Part shown: in pieces, positions 1 through 12,356 of the stretch
How positions within the stretch are numbered: position 1 is the first letter of the stretch
Layout of the letters: each line of letters begins with the position of its first letter
Assembly: GCF_000764305.2 (NCBI RefSeq)
Contig: NW_025947757.1
Coordinates: forward strand, 248,001-312,000
DNA from: Hyalella azteca
Lineage: Eukaryota > Arthropoda > Malacostraca > Amphipoda > Hyalellidae
Length of the DNA stretch: 64,000 nt
Reading direction: 5' to 3'
The notes under the pieces: generated by a model
The model's database searches: none
Seen by the model: the letters and a program-made list of their open reading frames with translations, nothing else
What the model was told of the DNA's origin: nothing
Position numbers and translations under genes: made by a program

Positions 1-3000
1 CTGTCTTATTTTATTGCCTGCATCACCCCTCTATAGTCCATTTAGCTTTTAAAAAGTGAGAAGTTGGTTATAGACAGTTGGGAAAGTCCGTCAAAAATCC
101 AAGTTAGTTTCTGCTGTTTCCAATCGACATTTGATCTCGTCCGCGTAATTGCTTGATTGCGCTCAGTCATTTTCGTAGTTCGGTAAAGTTTTGAAAACTG
201 AGTTTGCGGTGTAGAAAAAGTAAGTATTGCAGTATAAAGCGAGTCAATTTTGGGTGTATGGTTTCCACGTAATCTTCACTTATTTGTATTAGACTATACA
301 CGTATATAACACTATAGTGTAAAGGTAAAATTTTTGCTATTATAACTTCAGTTCGTGTCTGTATGCCATTGAACTTTCTTTATACTAAAAACGTTTACTC
401 CTCAATTGACATTATTTTTTCCTTATCTCATATGACTCACGTGTATTTTTTATTACTGTGAATAAAGCAAAAAAATTATTTCCATCTGTCTGCAGCTCAG
501 AAATTGAGATAATTACGAGACGCTGACTTTAAAGCCAGCGTTGCTCTGAGCTTCAATCAGACCTCGCCATTTCTGTCTGGGAACTTTCCGAGGGCTGAAA
601 ATTTGCTCGGGAAAATTCGCTATTACTGCCAAAAAACTGGTGGAAGCTGGAGTGAAACTTTGATGATGAACTTGCAACCGTTGCCAAATTAGGTGACCTG
701 GGAAGGGAAGTATGAACTTGGTTCTTTCCTGCAGACTCGATGAAAAAGGAATATGTGATGGAAAGCAAATAAGGGCGGTTTTTACTATGTAGCGAGCATC
801 CTTTATAGGTATGCATTGCTTGCTATAGACAAATATCTTGTATTGTGTTAGTATTTCCGACCTCAAAAAAAGTTGTGGCAATGTTCATTGACGGCCCAAG
901 GAACACTGTAAAGAATTTATTCTATAGTATCTTAGACAATCTGTACTATTTGCACAGTAATCAAACACAAATAACGTAGAATTTAGATATATGTATATGA
1001 TATTAATTAATGAAAATAGACTGCCTAGTAAGCTATGGCTGCTGGGTAGGTGCTATAGCGCTGACACTTGGACAAAAAATATTCCTAAATATCACGGATA
1101 CTCATGATACCAAACTTATTAGACGGTGAACTATGGCATTTTATTCGTGACCGACACTGGATGCATTTAACCAACAAGCGATGCATTATCCTGATACAGA
1201 AGCTTGTATGCTTTAGATATGAACCCGTCTTGTCCAAGACATAAAAACAGAGTAGAAAATTGTTGCGATGCTAGACAAAAAAAAAATGTTTGATAAGCAG
1301 TTTGGCCATCCAACACGCAGGTAGCATCGCGTGGAGAGTACGCACGTCACTTGCAAAGAATGTTACTGATGTTTGGCAAAGGATGCGAGATGTTGAGAGG
1401 ATATCACAGTTGGGTTCAGGCCTGTGTTCTGTATTGCATATACATTACGAGTGCAGTAGATATGAGAGCTTCCATTATGCATGCTAAAAAATGTATTATG
1501 TATGTTGAAATGTATCATATATGTTGATATGCATTATGTATGTTGAAATGTATTACGTACGTTGAAATGTATTATGTATGTTGGAATGTATTATGTATAT
1601 TGAAATGTATTAGGTCTGTTAAAATGTATTATGTATGTTGGAATGTATTATGTATGTTGAAATGTATCATGTATGTTGGAATTTATCATGTATGTTGATA
1701 TGCATTATGTATGTTGGAATGTATTATGAATGTTGAAATGACTTAAGTACGTCGTTGAAATGTTTTATGTATGTTGGAATGTATCATATATGTTAATATG
1801 CATTATGTATGTTGAAATGTACTATGTATGTTGGAATGTATTATGAATGTTGAAATGACTTATGTACGTCGTTGAAATGTATTATGTATGTTTGAATGTA
1901 TTATGTATATTGAAATGTATCACGTATGTTGGAATTTATTATGTATGTTGAAATTTATTATGTACGTTGAAATGTATTATGTATGCTGAAATGTATCATG
2001 TATTTTGAATGAATGTTGAAATTTATTATGTATGTTAAAATTTATTAGGTACGTTGAAAAAATTGTTTTATTATGAGAAATATGAGAACAATGAGGCATA
2101 TCGATCTACAGGTATTATTGATGCTGATATTGTTCGTTGCTGAAAAATACAATTCAATCATATTGAATATAACTATTATTATGAAATCGTTCATATGAAA
2201 TCGTTCATACACATCCACTTTCAATCGTGTATAATGTTGCATTTTGTAAATTAAAACTGGTGATTCAACGAGCTGCTAAATGTGAGGTAAATATTATTTG
2301 AACCTAAATTTACATTGCCTAATACATATAAATTTAAATTTTCTGTACCAGCAAAACATACAGTGCTTCACTGAACATCTCCAAATAATATAAACATAAT
2401 CGTGATCAATAAAACAATCTCTGGCAAAATAATTGTTGTAGCAGATATCTTACGTTTTTCCATTCTTTTCAAACCAATGGAGAACAATATTTAAAAAAAT
2501 TTCTTAATTCTTTTCTACCATCTTTGCATTAATAAGTTTTGCCTGTCACATGTACTAGCTACTACTGAATGATGGTAGAATACTTCATGGTTATGTCTTG
2601 CAACCCTAAAATTCGTAAAAATTTTAAAAAATTATAATACTCTATGGGTTATCTACATATTTTGAAATATGAGGCAAGTGTTTTTTGGCAATATGATTAT
2701 CGAAAAGCAATTGAAACTTTTTATAACGTGATTACTGAAACTTGAAACGGTTGTTGATAAATGGTCAGGTAATGAAGGGAGCTCGAGTTCCACCGCACGT
2801 GCAATTTTGCATTCTTTACCGGTTCAAAACAGGTTTTTCATCACAACAATTAGCATAGTTATTAGGAATTCAAATGAATTCAATTAAATTCGAACAGACA
2901 ATTTCGAGCGTAACTTTTTCCCTTCCTTTGAACATTTCAAGCGTTGGACATATGGTAATTAATATTCATTCCCTCAAAACGGTGGCATGCTGAATTTTTG

Positions 3001-5220
3001 TGCAAGCGCTGCAGTTTACTTTTATCAGTGAACAGATATTCTTTTGCGCTTTATTTTCGGGTATTTTCATTTTGTTTTTAATTGAGTTTTTTTGGAGCAC
3101 CGACGAGCCTTGTTAACTAGACACCCACGAATATCTGCTGGTACAAGGATTGTTTCCGCTGTTTCTATTGTGCGAACAATTGCTACAACAACGATCGCTA
3201 CAGCAACGATTGCTACAACATCGATTGCTACAACAACGATTGCTACAGAAATGTTTTTCCGTTGAGGACACGTGGCAATACGCGCGATTTTAATGCTGCC
3301 ATTCGACGGCTGTTTTTTTTCGGGTCGAATTTTACTTCATTTTCAATTTATTTGTAAAACCAAAAACATTTTAAAGTTGCAAATATAACTTTGGTTAGTC
3401 TGAAATGTTCTAAAAAAATTTATGAAAATGCATTGAACAAACAATTTAAGCATAGAATTTTATTACAGAAGAGTTTAAGCGAGCAATTGTACGATTTGTA
3501 CGTACCAATTGTACGTTTCACGATACCACGTGAAGACACAGAAAATGTTGTTTGTCGTGACTCGGCAATGACACCTATATTAATAAGTAGCGAATTTTAT
3601 ATTTTTTAAATCAGTTTGTAAATCTTAAACGAGGTTTCTGTTACCCCATGACAATTTTCCTTTACGTTTAAAAATGATATGTCTTTAGTCTAAATAAAAA
3701 TTTTGTTTACACCTAGTTTATTATTTTTTATCTAACGCAACGGCCAGCATAGTCTAGAATGTTGACGCAATTTCTACCATCATCGGTGTTAGTTGCGCAG
3801 CTCGTTTACAAATAATTGGTCATTAGCTCAATTCATGTAATTTGCTTAATTGAATTAAGGGCATTAATAACATGCAACTTCGGCTTAGAAATCGTTAATT
3901 TTGAGTCATCAAGTCTTAAGAAGCAGTTGTTGCGAATAAGTAGTCATAATGTTCTACTCGTTTCTCGTTTTAATTAGAGATTAGAGCGAGAACAATTACT
4001 TGAAGCTCGTTGTATTCCAATGAGCATCCGCCGTTTGCTAAAGTGTTCTATTTTAATAACACTTTTATCATAACTGCATTGCTAACATTATTGACTCGAA
4101 TAATTAACTTTAATATAACAGCATTTCTGCTGTTAACATTTACGGCCGCATGGGATATTGAAAAGAAAATTAAAAGAAATTGCTGGTGATTAAAATCGTT
4201 TACTTACACATTTGTGCCTGAAAATAAAACCATAAAATATTTTGAATGTTTCTTTTTTGTCGGCAATTCAATAAATAATGAGATGTACTCAATTGGGCTC
4301 AATAACATAACACAATTTGCATAAATAAAAATTATAGTGATGTTTAATTTCTGATTAAATCGCAATAGATTTTATTTTATCACGCTAACGACCTGAATTC
4401 AAAATAGTCTTTGAATTTCGTTTGAAACATTCCATTTAGGCAGTTTAGGTTAATGTTTAAATCTGACATTAAATGCCAGCTTTTGGGAAGAGATTCACTT
4501 TACGAAATTCGCTCCACGTGTTTGGTAATTTTTAGAACTTCGTTTATTTATCTTCTCTGATTTTTCAATTGCAGGATTTGTTAAGAAACAAACGCTACAT
4601 TTTTATTTTATTTAGAATAATTTTGGAAATGTGAAAGGAAGAACTCGAATGAGCTTTTAAATTTCCATTCATTGAAAGAGAAATTATTCAGAAACTTTCG
4701 TTACGCACAGGGAACATAGAGTTGTGCTCTGTAAAAAAATTATCAAATTCTTGCAAAATATATTGTTGTTTTTACCGTGTTTCACAGTATTGATTCTTAA
4801 CTGAATCTTGGAAAGGTCCCTATAATGGGATCTGTTAGCAGTGCAAATTAAATTTTTTCGCACATTGTTGTTTGGAAATGCTTCATTAATTTGAGAAATG
4901 CTGTGCAGAAAAACAAGCATTTACGATGATATTTTTTTCTAATTCAAATAATATAAAATAAAAACCACTTGCATTTCTCTCCAAAAACATGGATTTGTGA
5001 TCACGAAACTTGTACTCTTTGAAATGAAAAAGTATTGAGCTAAAAAATCGAATACCGGATAACCTCGAGGCTTCATGAAATTTTTCTTACGAATTTTTGA
5101 ACTCTATTTACGAAAACAGGAATAATACTGCTTCTCGCAACAGTAGTGTTTCTCTCCAGCTTCTTATTTTGAATAATAATAGAAACTGAACAAGAAAACC
5201 AAAGATAAAAACAACTCGCG

Positions 5221-5311
5221 ATGAGCGTCGCCCCCATGGTAATGGCTTCCTGCCTTCTGCTGCACGCCCGGCTGCCGCAAGACGTCGCGCCGACTGCCGG
5301 AGGAGAGAGAG
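5221..5311 (+). CDS. Possible first coding exon with signal peptide (sidestep-like gene)
   Basis: A GC-rich island in AT-rich surroundings opens with ATG and reads MSVAPMVMASCLLLHARLP, followed by QDVAPTAGGER, then a donor GTCAGG. The stretch VAPMVMASCLLLHA is a modest hydrophobic core of signal-peptide type. The exon would end in phase 1, the usual phase after a signal peptide that precedes an Ig domain. It lies on the same strand and 2.5 kb before the first secure exon. No TATA box or clear promoter was seen upstream. The donor is not a strong consensus and the next expected exon (start of Ig1) was not found, so the link to the sidestep-like gene is an inference. It could also be an internal exon or chance. 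Confidence 0.4.
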
Positions 5312-7248
5312 GTCAGGTCGATATATTTTTTATTCTAATGGGCTAAAATTGTTGCCAGTTCTTACATGATTCAATGGAATATGTAAAATAGAGTAATTTA
5401 ATAAAATTTGTTGTTGATTAATTGAATATGTTTTTTGTTTATTGAAATATAATTATAAATATTTATGAAAAATAATAATATATTTCATAAATTTTGAAGA
5501 TGAATTTTGCTTCGATTAAATTTACCTGCAAAGCGATGCAATAGGAATTTTCATATTTTTTCCCATTAAATTAATTTATAAGCAAATGAATATTTAGCCC
5601 AACAATTGACGACTAAATAAAAACCATGTAGGTTTTGTTTTGGTTTTTGGACTTCTAGTGGAACTTTTTCCATTAGCCGTCGTATTCTTCAAGGTTATAA
5701 GAAGGAAGGGAATAAAAAAAAATACATTTATTGTGTCAATTTATTAGGTTTCCTATGAAATCAATGATTATTATTGTTAACATTCTCATCTTATTGCCTT
5801 TATCATTTAAATTATTGTAGATATTTACAGTTTTTCAAAATAAATCATTTTGATTTGCATTAATTTATTTGCAAAATAAATTACTTTAATTTGCTGTTAT
5901 TACTACAGTTATTCTATTGGTTTGCTTTTTAGTCTCTGTTGATATCATTGACATTTTTATCCCATTTTGACAGTTCGCGATAATGATGTCATTACCGCTA
6001 AGATAACTAATTAGTTATCATCTGATGAATAGGATGATTATAATGACTATGATGATTATACCACCGTGGTTACTACGGAAATTATAGTGACTATGTGACT
6101 ACAACATGGTGAATATGGTGACCATGGTTTCCATTGTGACTATTGTGCTTATTGTGGCTATGGTGATTATGACACCATAGTGACTATGGCGACCATGGTG
6201 ACTACGGCGACTACGGCGACTATGGCGACTATGGCGACTATGGCGACTATGGCGACTAAGGCGACTATGGCGACTATGGTGACTATGGCGACTATGGCGA
6301 CTATGGTGACTATGGCGACTATGGCGACTATGACGACTATGGCGACTATGGCGACTATGGCGACTATGGCGACTATGGCGACTATGGCGACTATAGACCG
6401 GTTCACTGTAAGATGGTACCGGGGACCGGTTCACTGTAAGATGGTACCGGGGACCGGTTCACAGTAAGATGGTACCGGGGACCGGTTCACTGTAAGATGG
6501 TACCGGTGACCGGTTCACTGTAAGGTGGTACCGGTGACCGGTTCACTGTAAGATGGTACCGGTGACCGGTTCACTGTAAGATGGTACTGGTAAGCGGTTC
6601 ACTGTAAGATGGTACCGGTGACCGGTTCACTGTAAGATGGTACCGGTGACCGGTTCACAGTAAGGTGGTACCGGTGACCGGTTCACAGTAAGGTGTTACC
6701 GGTGACCGGTTCACAGTAAGATGGTACCGGTGACTGGTTCACTCTATGATGGCACCGGTGACCGGTTCACTGCAAGGTGGTACCGGTGACCGGTTCACTG
6801 TAAGATGGTACCCAAGACCAAACCTTACAAAGTAATATAATAATATCAAATAGTTGTACCAGTTAATATTGACTGGTCCCGATATTCAGCTACATGGCAC
6901 CTGTTACAGTACTACGATAGCAAGTACCAGCCTTACAATGTTAGGTCCTGTAGCAAAAGTTAACATTATGATGATAATATATAGCCTTCATTTATGAGAT
7001 AAGTAAGACAATAAAATTCAGAATTCAGACAATAGATTATTAAACCTTACTGCATGGAAGAGCCGTTAATTTTTCCAACACACTTCGGTTGGTATTAGCT
7101 CATCTTTATTAAATAATTCATGACGATCGACATCATTTCGTGCAGATATACTAGTATTGACGACGTTAACTGATGAAACACAGAATATTCATCTCCCCAG
7201 AGAGATTATCCTTACTTAAGGCCTATATTAATCCTTAATTAAAGCCGT

Positions 7249-7513
7249 AACACGTTGAGTGCAGCATGACCGGTCTGCATGGTCTTTTTTCAGGACAAAT
7301 TTCGCGATTTAGTTTTTTAATTGTGTGGCCCAGCAAATATTTATGATGGCGATACTTCCCTATTAACTTTTAAAAAGTTCGAAAATGAAATATACATTTT
7401 ATTTTTGCACCGGAGCCTGCAAATTTAATAGTAAATATTGAATAAAAGGCCTTTTTTGTCCGTGCACTTTGCCATTTTTAGGCCATGGTGTGTCGCGACG
7501 CACTCAACGTGTT
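7249..7513. mobile_element. MITE-like element with TIR AACACGTTGAGTGC
   Basis: A perfect 14-bp inverted repeat (AACACGTTGAGTGC and GCACTCAACGTGTT) bounds 265 bp. Interior words GGTCTTTTTTCAGGACAAAT, GCGATTTAG, GCGATACTTCCC and GGCCTTTTTTGTCCGTGCAC parallel those of the element at 50543, although the ends differ. Non-coding. Confidence 0.75.
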
Positions 7514-7866
7514 AATTAAACGTACTCCTGTTTTTTGATTTATTAAAATGTGTGGAATCAAATTAGTGTCCAAATACACAACCATAAGAGGGAAAAAATT
7601 TCCAAAGTGTGAGTGGAAAATGTTCGCAAAAAGTTAGAATTTGTATACATTAATTCCAAACACCATTAGCAATAATTATCTTGTCATTGTAGTTAACATT
7701 TTCAATTTGTCGATTATGAGTGGAAGGTTTATAAAAACTATAGGAATTGGAATATATTAATTCCAAATATCATTAGCAATACTTATCTTGTAATTGTAGT
7801 TAACATTTCAAATTTGTCAATTACTGTACAGTTTCTTTGAAATTATACCAATTCGTTTGACCCCAG

Positions 7867-8024
7867 CCACGATGACCGAGGTTCGAGCCAGCAGGTTGCC
7901 AGTAGCCGCTATGACCTGCAATCCCTGTACCGCCTCGACGCTGCCGATGCCGGTCTCTACGAGTGCAGGGTGGACTTCTACAACTCCCCTACCCTCACTG
8001 CGATGTATAACCTCTCTGTCCTCC
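7867..8024 (+). CDS. Sidestep-like exon: second half of Ig1
   Basis: Encodes HDDRGSSQQVASSRYDLQS, LYRLDAADAGLYECRVDF, and YNSPTLTAMYNLSVL. The D-A-G-L-Y-E-C motif is the F-strand cysteine region of a V-type Ig domain, and CRVDF followed by S-P-T and N-L-x-V is characteristic of Ig1 in Sidestep proteins. An in-frame TGA lies just upstream and CCCCAG is the only AG between it and the coding sequence, so the exon most likely starts after that AG, in phase 2. The donor CTCC|GTGAGT is strong and leaves phase 1, which matches the next exon. The acceptor has a poor pyrimidine tract. The preceding exon with the first Ig1 cysteine was not located. Confidence 0.85.
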
Positions 8025-8340
8025 GTGAGTGGCCTTAATCCCAAACCCTGACTGCGATGTATAACCTCTCCGTCCTCCGAGAGTGGCCTTAATCCCAAAC
8101 CCTGACTGCGATGTATAACCTCTCTGTCCTCCGAGAGTGGCCATAATCCCAAACCCTGACCACGATTTATATCCTTTCCATCTTCTTTAGTGTTGCCGTC
8201 ATGATTAAGGATCTTTCTATGAAATAACATCAGAATACCTCACCCTGACCCCAATGTATAACCTCTCTATCCTCAGTGAGTGGCCATAATCCCAAACCCA
8301 GACTGCGATGTATAACCTATCCGTCGTGTGCGAGTGATGC
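8025..8340 (+). repeat. Tandem array copied from the Ig1 exon donor edge
   Basis: About five copies of a 54-bp unit that begins in the last 28 nt of the Ig1 exon (CTGCGATGTATAACCTCTC...), runs through its donor and 25 nt into the intron (GGCCTTAATCCCAAACCC). Copies start near 8050, 8104, 8240 and 8290. The real donor is CTCCGTGAGT. In the next two copies the GT has become GA (CTCCGAGAGT), which would kill the site. A later copy keeps GTGAGT after CCTCA. Confidence 0.85.
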
Positions 8341-8576
8341 TATCAAGGGTGAAGTTTTGATATTACTATAATACCCATCAGAATCCCTTATTTTAACTGC
8401 TAACTATAACTAATGACTGGCATAACATGAATAATTCATATTATTGTAGTTTTACTGAGGAGTAAAACCGTACCGCTCTGTTTAGTTGTTATAGGGAGTT
8501 CAAATTTCGTAAATTTCCATAATCAATTTCGTAACAAAACGTTCCAATGAACAAATTTCATTGCAATGTTTCACAG

Positions 8577-8747
8577 TGCCGCCATCGGAGCTGGAGGTGG
8601 AGGGGTGGGGAGGGAGGGCCACGGTGGCAGGGGGCGGTGATGAGGGGCAGGAGGCCGTGGCAGTTGGTGGTGATGAGGGGCAGGTGGCCGTGGCAGGCCC
8701 GTATGAGGAGGGCCAGAAGCTGCACCTCAGCTGCACGGCTCGGGGAG
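8577..8747 (+). CDS. Sidestep-like exon: start of Ig2
   Basis: Starts after TTTCACAG in phase 1 (C+TG gives Leu) and reads LPPSELEVEGWGGRATVAGG, then an acidic glycine-rich linker with two similar units (GGGDEGQEAVAV and GGDEGQVAVA), then GPYEEGQKLHLSCTARGG. The P-P start, G-P-Y-x-E-G and the L-x-C cysteine are the family pattern for the beginning of Ig2. The donor GGAG|GTGAGT is strong and phase 1. The doubled GGDEGQ(E/V)AVAV unit is unusual and lengthens the linker; it may be a small in-frame duplication. It joins in frame to the exon at 12262. Confidence 0.88.
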
Positions 8748-8849
8748 GTGAGTTGCGTGGCGAATATCCCGGAGTATAAACTTGTAGATTTTTCATCATT
8801 CTTGAGAATTATGTGCATTTTTTTCCAACTTTGTGTTTATTAGCGATCT

Positions 8850-9050
8850 TCAGAATTTTGAATTTTTTGTTTTTCAATCGCGAGAATTTTGTGTTTTTTT
8901 TTGTTCAATCGTGAGAATTTTATGTTTTTTGATCAATTTTGAGAATTTTTTGCTTATCTTATCAATCTTGAATTTTTTTATTAATCTTGAGGATTTGGTT
9001 GTTTGTGTGTTAATCATAAAAATTTTGCGGATTTTTGTTTTAATCTGAAG
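8850..9050 (+). repeat. Degenerate AT-rich tandem repeat
   Basis: About six imperfect copies of a roughly 33-bp unit of the type TCAATCGTGAGAATTTT with T-rich filler, starting 100 bp after the donor of the first Ig2 exon. Several copies contain CGTGAGA, a donor-like word. Confidence 0.6.
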
Positions 9051-9469
9051 AATTAGGCGATTTCATAATTAAATCTTGATATGTCACGACAAAATCAACC
9101 GGCGAAACCCGACAAACAAAATTTTGTGTGAAAATTGTGGAAATTATCGCTTATTTTGTGCACACGAAACAAAAGTTTAAAAAACATCACAAATCATATA
9201 AAAAGCTTTCGAAAAGTACAAGCATTTCAATTCAAATTCCCTAAACCACTACACTAAGAAGCATGTCCATTTACGATTTAATTCGCAACCATCTTGTAAC
9301 AATTTCTTATCGGTTACAAAATGTAAAAACAATTGGGGAAACTCGAGCGTTCAGGGCAGCGGTGAAAACCGTACGCACGTTCCTGAGATTTCTCTGCGCA
9401 GCACAATAACACTTGCCGTGAATTACCACCACGATACTTCAATAGAAAAGTCCTGTTGCGCTCAAAAAA

Positions 9470-9990
9470 ATACGTGAGATTTGTCCAAAATAGCGATGTA
9501 TTTTTGCCCTTTTTGTGGGTCATACATACTCATTTTGGCTAAGACAAAAATGGCGTATTAGTGATACATGCAGAAGTGTGCCACTATTTAGACAATATAC
9601 ATGAGATTTGTCCAAAATAGCGATGTATTTCTTGCCTTATTGTGGGTCATACATACTCATTTTGGATAAGACAAAAATGGCGTATTAGTGATACATGCAA
9701 CAGTGTGCTACTATTTAGACAATATGCATGAGATTTGTCCAAATTATCGATGCATTTCTTCCCTTTTTGTGGGTCATACGTCCTCATTTTGGCTAAGATA
9801 AAAATGGCGTATTAGTGATACATGCAGAATTGCGCCACTATTTGTACAATATACATGAGATTTGTCCAAAATATCGATGCATTTCTTCTCTTTTTGTGGG
9901 TCATACGTACTCATTTTGGATAAGACAATTTGGTGGTATTAGACAAAAGACAATATTAGTGGTACATGAAGAATTATTGTGCCACAATTT
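9470..9990 (+). repeat. Four tandem copies of a ~126-bp unit
   Basis: The segment GAGATTTGTCCAAAATAGCG recurs near 9475, 9603, 9730 and 9856 with the following GTGGGTCATAC, CATTTTGG and GGCGTATTAGTGATACATG parts conserved. The unit resembles the dispersed repeat found again at 16029 and 42789. No coding content. Confidence 0.75.
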
Positions 9991-10009
9991 AGACAATATT
10001 ACCGTTTAT

Positions 10010-10620
10010 TTTGTAAGTGGCCTGCGTTCGACGTATAAATGATATCATAGGAGACCTCAGGTGCACCGGCTCCCGCACAGCTTTACAAACGTCCTCTCAT
10101 TCCGGATATAGAAATACACACAGAGAAATGACTGAGATTTTGTCCCAAAAACAATCCACGATTTGCTCATGTTTGGGTCATCATAACTCAGTAAAAATAC
10201 ACCCTGAGAAATGACTGAGATTTTGTCCCGATAACGATGCACATTTTGCCTTTGTGTAGGTAATCATAATTCAATAGAAATACACACGGAGAAATGACTG
10301 AGATTTTGTCCCGATAACGATGCACACAATTTAGACAATATTACCAATTCATTTTGTAAGTGGCCTGCGTTCGACGTATAAATGATATCACAGGAGACCT
10401 CAGGTGCACCGGCTCCCGCTCAGCTTTACAAACGTCCTCTCATTCCGGATATAGAAATACACACGGAGAAATGACTGAGATTTTGTCCCAAAAACAATCC
10501 ACGATTTGCTTATGTTTGGGTCATCATAACTCAGTAGAAATACACCCTGAGAAATGACTGAGATTTTGTCCCAAAAACAATGCACGTTTTGCCCTTATGT
10601 GGGTAATCATAACTAAGTTT
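10010..10620 (+). repeat. Dispersed-repeat cluster, long direct repeat with 343-bp spacing
   Basis: A segment of about 200 bp beginning AGTGGCCTGCGTTCGACG occurs at 10014 and again at 10357, nearly identical. Inside are several copies of a unit with GAGAAATGACTGAGATTTTG, TCCCAAAAACAATCCACG and GGGTCATCATAACTCAG. Related single copies at 16029 and 42789 show that this is a dispersed family. Short open frames here are by-products of the repeat. Confidence 0.75.
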
Positions 10621-10868
10621 ATCCCAGTGGCGTATATCAGTGCTGCGTCCGCTCTCTGCTGGTGCTGTGGGTGAGAAATTGTGTCTTTATTAGGATAGTA
10701 TGACACATACATTTTTCTGAGTGTTAGGTCAGTAAGAGGGTGTCGTCCCCTTAATTCTCCTAAGACGAACTTGCAATGCATTAATGAGAAATATAATCAT
10801 TTAGCTAGAAATGCGTCTTTTAACATGAAAATGTCAGCATTTTTTTGTCATTGTACGGATTGCGCCGC

Positions 10869-10869
10869 C

Positions 10870-10955
<86 letters not shown>
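10869..10955 (+). repeat. (TTA)n microsatellite
   Basis: Uninterrupted run of about 29 TTA/ATT trinucleotides. The leucine run it gives in one frame is not evidence of a gene. Confidence 0.97.
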
Positions 10956-11639
10956 GTGAGCGCTAATCTATTGTGAATTGATACGTGATTCCATGAATCG
11001 TTTTCGCTTACTTTGTTGGTGTTTCTATGTTGGTTTGTATCGATATATTTACCGTTTCCTGTGAGGTTGAAGAAATTGAAAGAAGAACCTCAGCATGTGC
11101 ATCAATGCTGTGCTGCACGCGTTGGAATAAATTCAATACAACATTGTCTCGTGAATTTATTTGGGAGAAAAAATTGAATTAAGAAAAAAAAATTTACTAA
11201 AAAATACATTTTAAAATCATTATGCTTAAGATCGAAATTTACTCAAATGAATGGATTTGCATTTACGGAATTGGGACTTTAAAGTTATAAATTTGTGTCA
11301 AGAAAAAAAATTATTTCATATGTGTTAAATTTCTTTGCATTCGACACATGAAAAGTGAATTTTTCTCGGTCAAATTTTTTACAATGAATGAGATGCTCAT
11401 GTCCGCAGTTGATGACCTTCATTCAACACAGAAATTGGCATTTAATTGCTGAGGAATTTTTAATTCGAGAAATTTATTTTAAATATAAATACTCGGCATC
11501 AAGTTCCTACTAGGGCGCTTTATTAAATCATTCTTTCATGATTCATTTCAATTTAATGCTAAAGAAATAATATTTCATAATTTCTTATTGCCCTTTTAGG
11601 ACTTTAACTTTTTTTTATATTTTTTGTTATCATTAAATT

Positions 11640-12261
11640 ATCCTTTTCAAATGACTATTACGATTTCTTGTATCAAGTAACAACAAAGCTACTTAGATTC
11701 TAATATAAAAAATATATTATAGGATCGCCTAAAAAATATTTGTGTCCAAAAAAATTCTCATTTGTGTAAAAAATATTTACTGTTTTTCAAATAACTATTT
11801 CGATTACTTGTATCAAGTAACAACAAAGCTACTTACAATCTAATATACAAAAATATATTGTAGGTATACCTGAAAAATATTTGTGTTTAAAAAAATTTTA
11901 ATAATGTGTAAAAAATATTTACTGTAGGTTCACCACGTCCGATTATAGGATCACCTAAAAAATATGTGTTTAAAAAAATATATCATTTGTGTAAAAAATA
12001 TTTACTGTAGGTTCACCTCGTCCGATTATTGGATCACCTACAAAATATGTGTTTAAAAAATTTCTAATAATGTGTAAAAAATATTTCCTGTAGGCTCACC
12101 TCGTCCGATTATAGGATCACCTAAAAAATATGTGTTTAAAAAAATTATTAATGATGTGTAAAAAATAGTTACAGTTGGTTCACCTCGTCGGATCATAGGA
12201 TCACCTACAAAATATGTGTTTGAAAAATTTTTTAATAATGTGTAAAAAATATTTCCTGTAG
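11640..12261 (+). repeat. Tandem array copied from the Ig2b exon acceptor edge
   Basis: Units of 83-84 bp, with exon-like starts at 11927, 12010, 12093, 12177 and then the true exon at 12261. Each carries an acceptor (CTGTAG) and the first codons of the following exon: TTCACCTCGTCCGATTATAG against the real ATCACCTCGTCCAAACGTG. In the last decoy before the exon the AG is lost (CAGTTG). A less similar pair of units with the words ATCAAGTAACAACAAAGC precedes it at 11670-11920. Splicing at a decoy would read G-S-P-R-P and then about 22 further codons to the TAG of the next unit. Confidence 0.85.
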
Positions 12262-12356
12262 GATCACCTCGTCCAAACGTGACCTGGTGGCGCGACGGGA
12301 CGCTGGTTGACCGCGGGTGGGAGGTCAAGGGACCAGGGATGGTGTGTAATGATCTG
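12262..12356 (+). CDS. Sidestep-like exon: middle of Ig2
   Basis: Phase 1 to phase 0 exon reading (G)SPRPNVTWWRDGTLVDRG then WEVKGPGMVCNDL. The motif G-x-P-R-P-x-V-T-W-W is the C-strand tryptophan region of Ig2 in Sidestep proteins and follows directly from the ARGG end of the previous exon. The donor CTG|GTAAGT is strong. An exon with the last part of Ig2 (an L-x-C-x-A-x-N region ending in phase 1) should follow but was not found between here and 17228; the N at 15047 may hide it. Tandem arrays sit on both sides of this exon. Confidence 0.93.

Noticed and set aside
513..881. 122-codon minus frame near the left edge
   Set aside because: No recognisable domain, shifted overlapping frame, no supporting signals. 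Could be real but cannot be supported.
6099..6467. Open frames on both strands rich in RHSRHS, VAIVAI or MATMAT
   Set aside because: All come from the 9-bp repeat ACTATGGCG at 6175-6393; unit length is a multiple of three, so frames stay open without coding.
10771..10959. Leucine-rich frame
   Set aside because: Encoded by the (TTA)n microsatellite.
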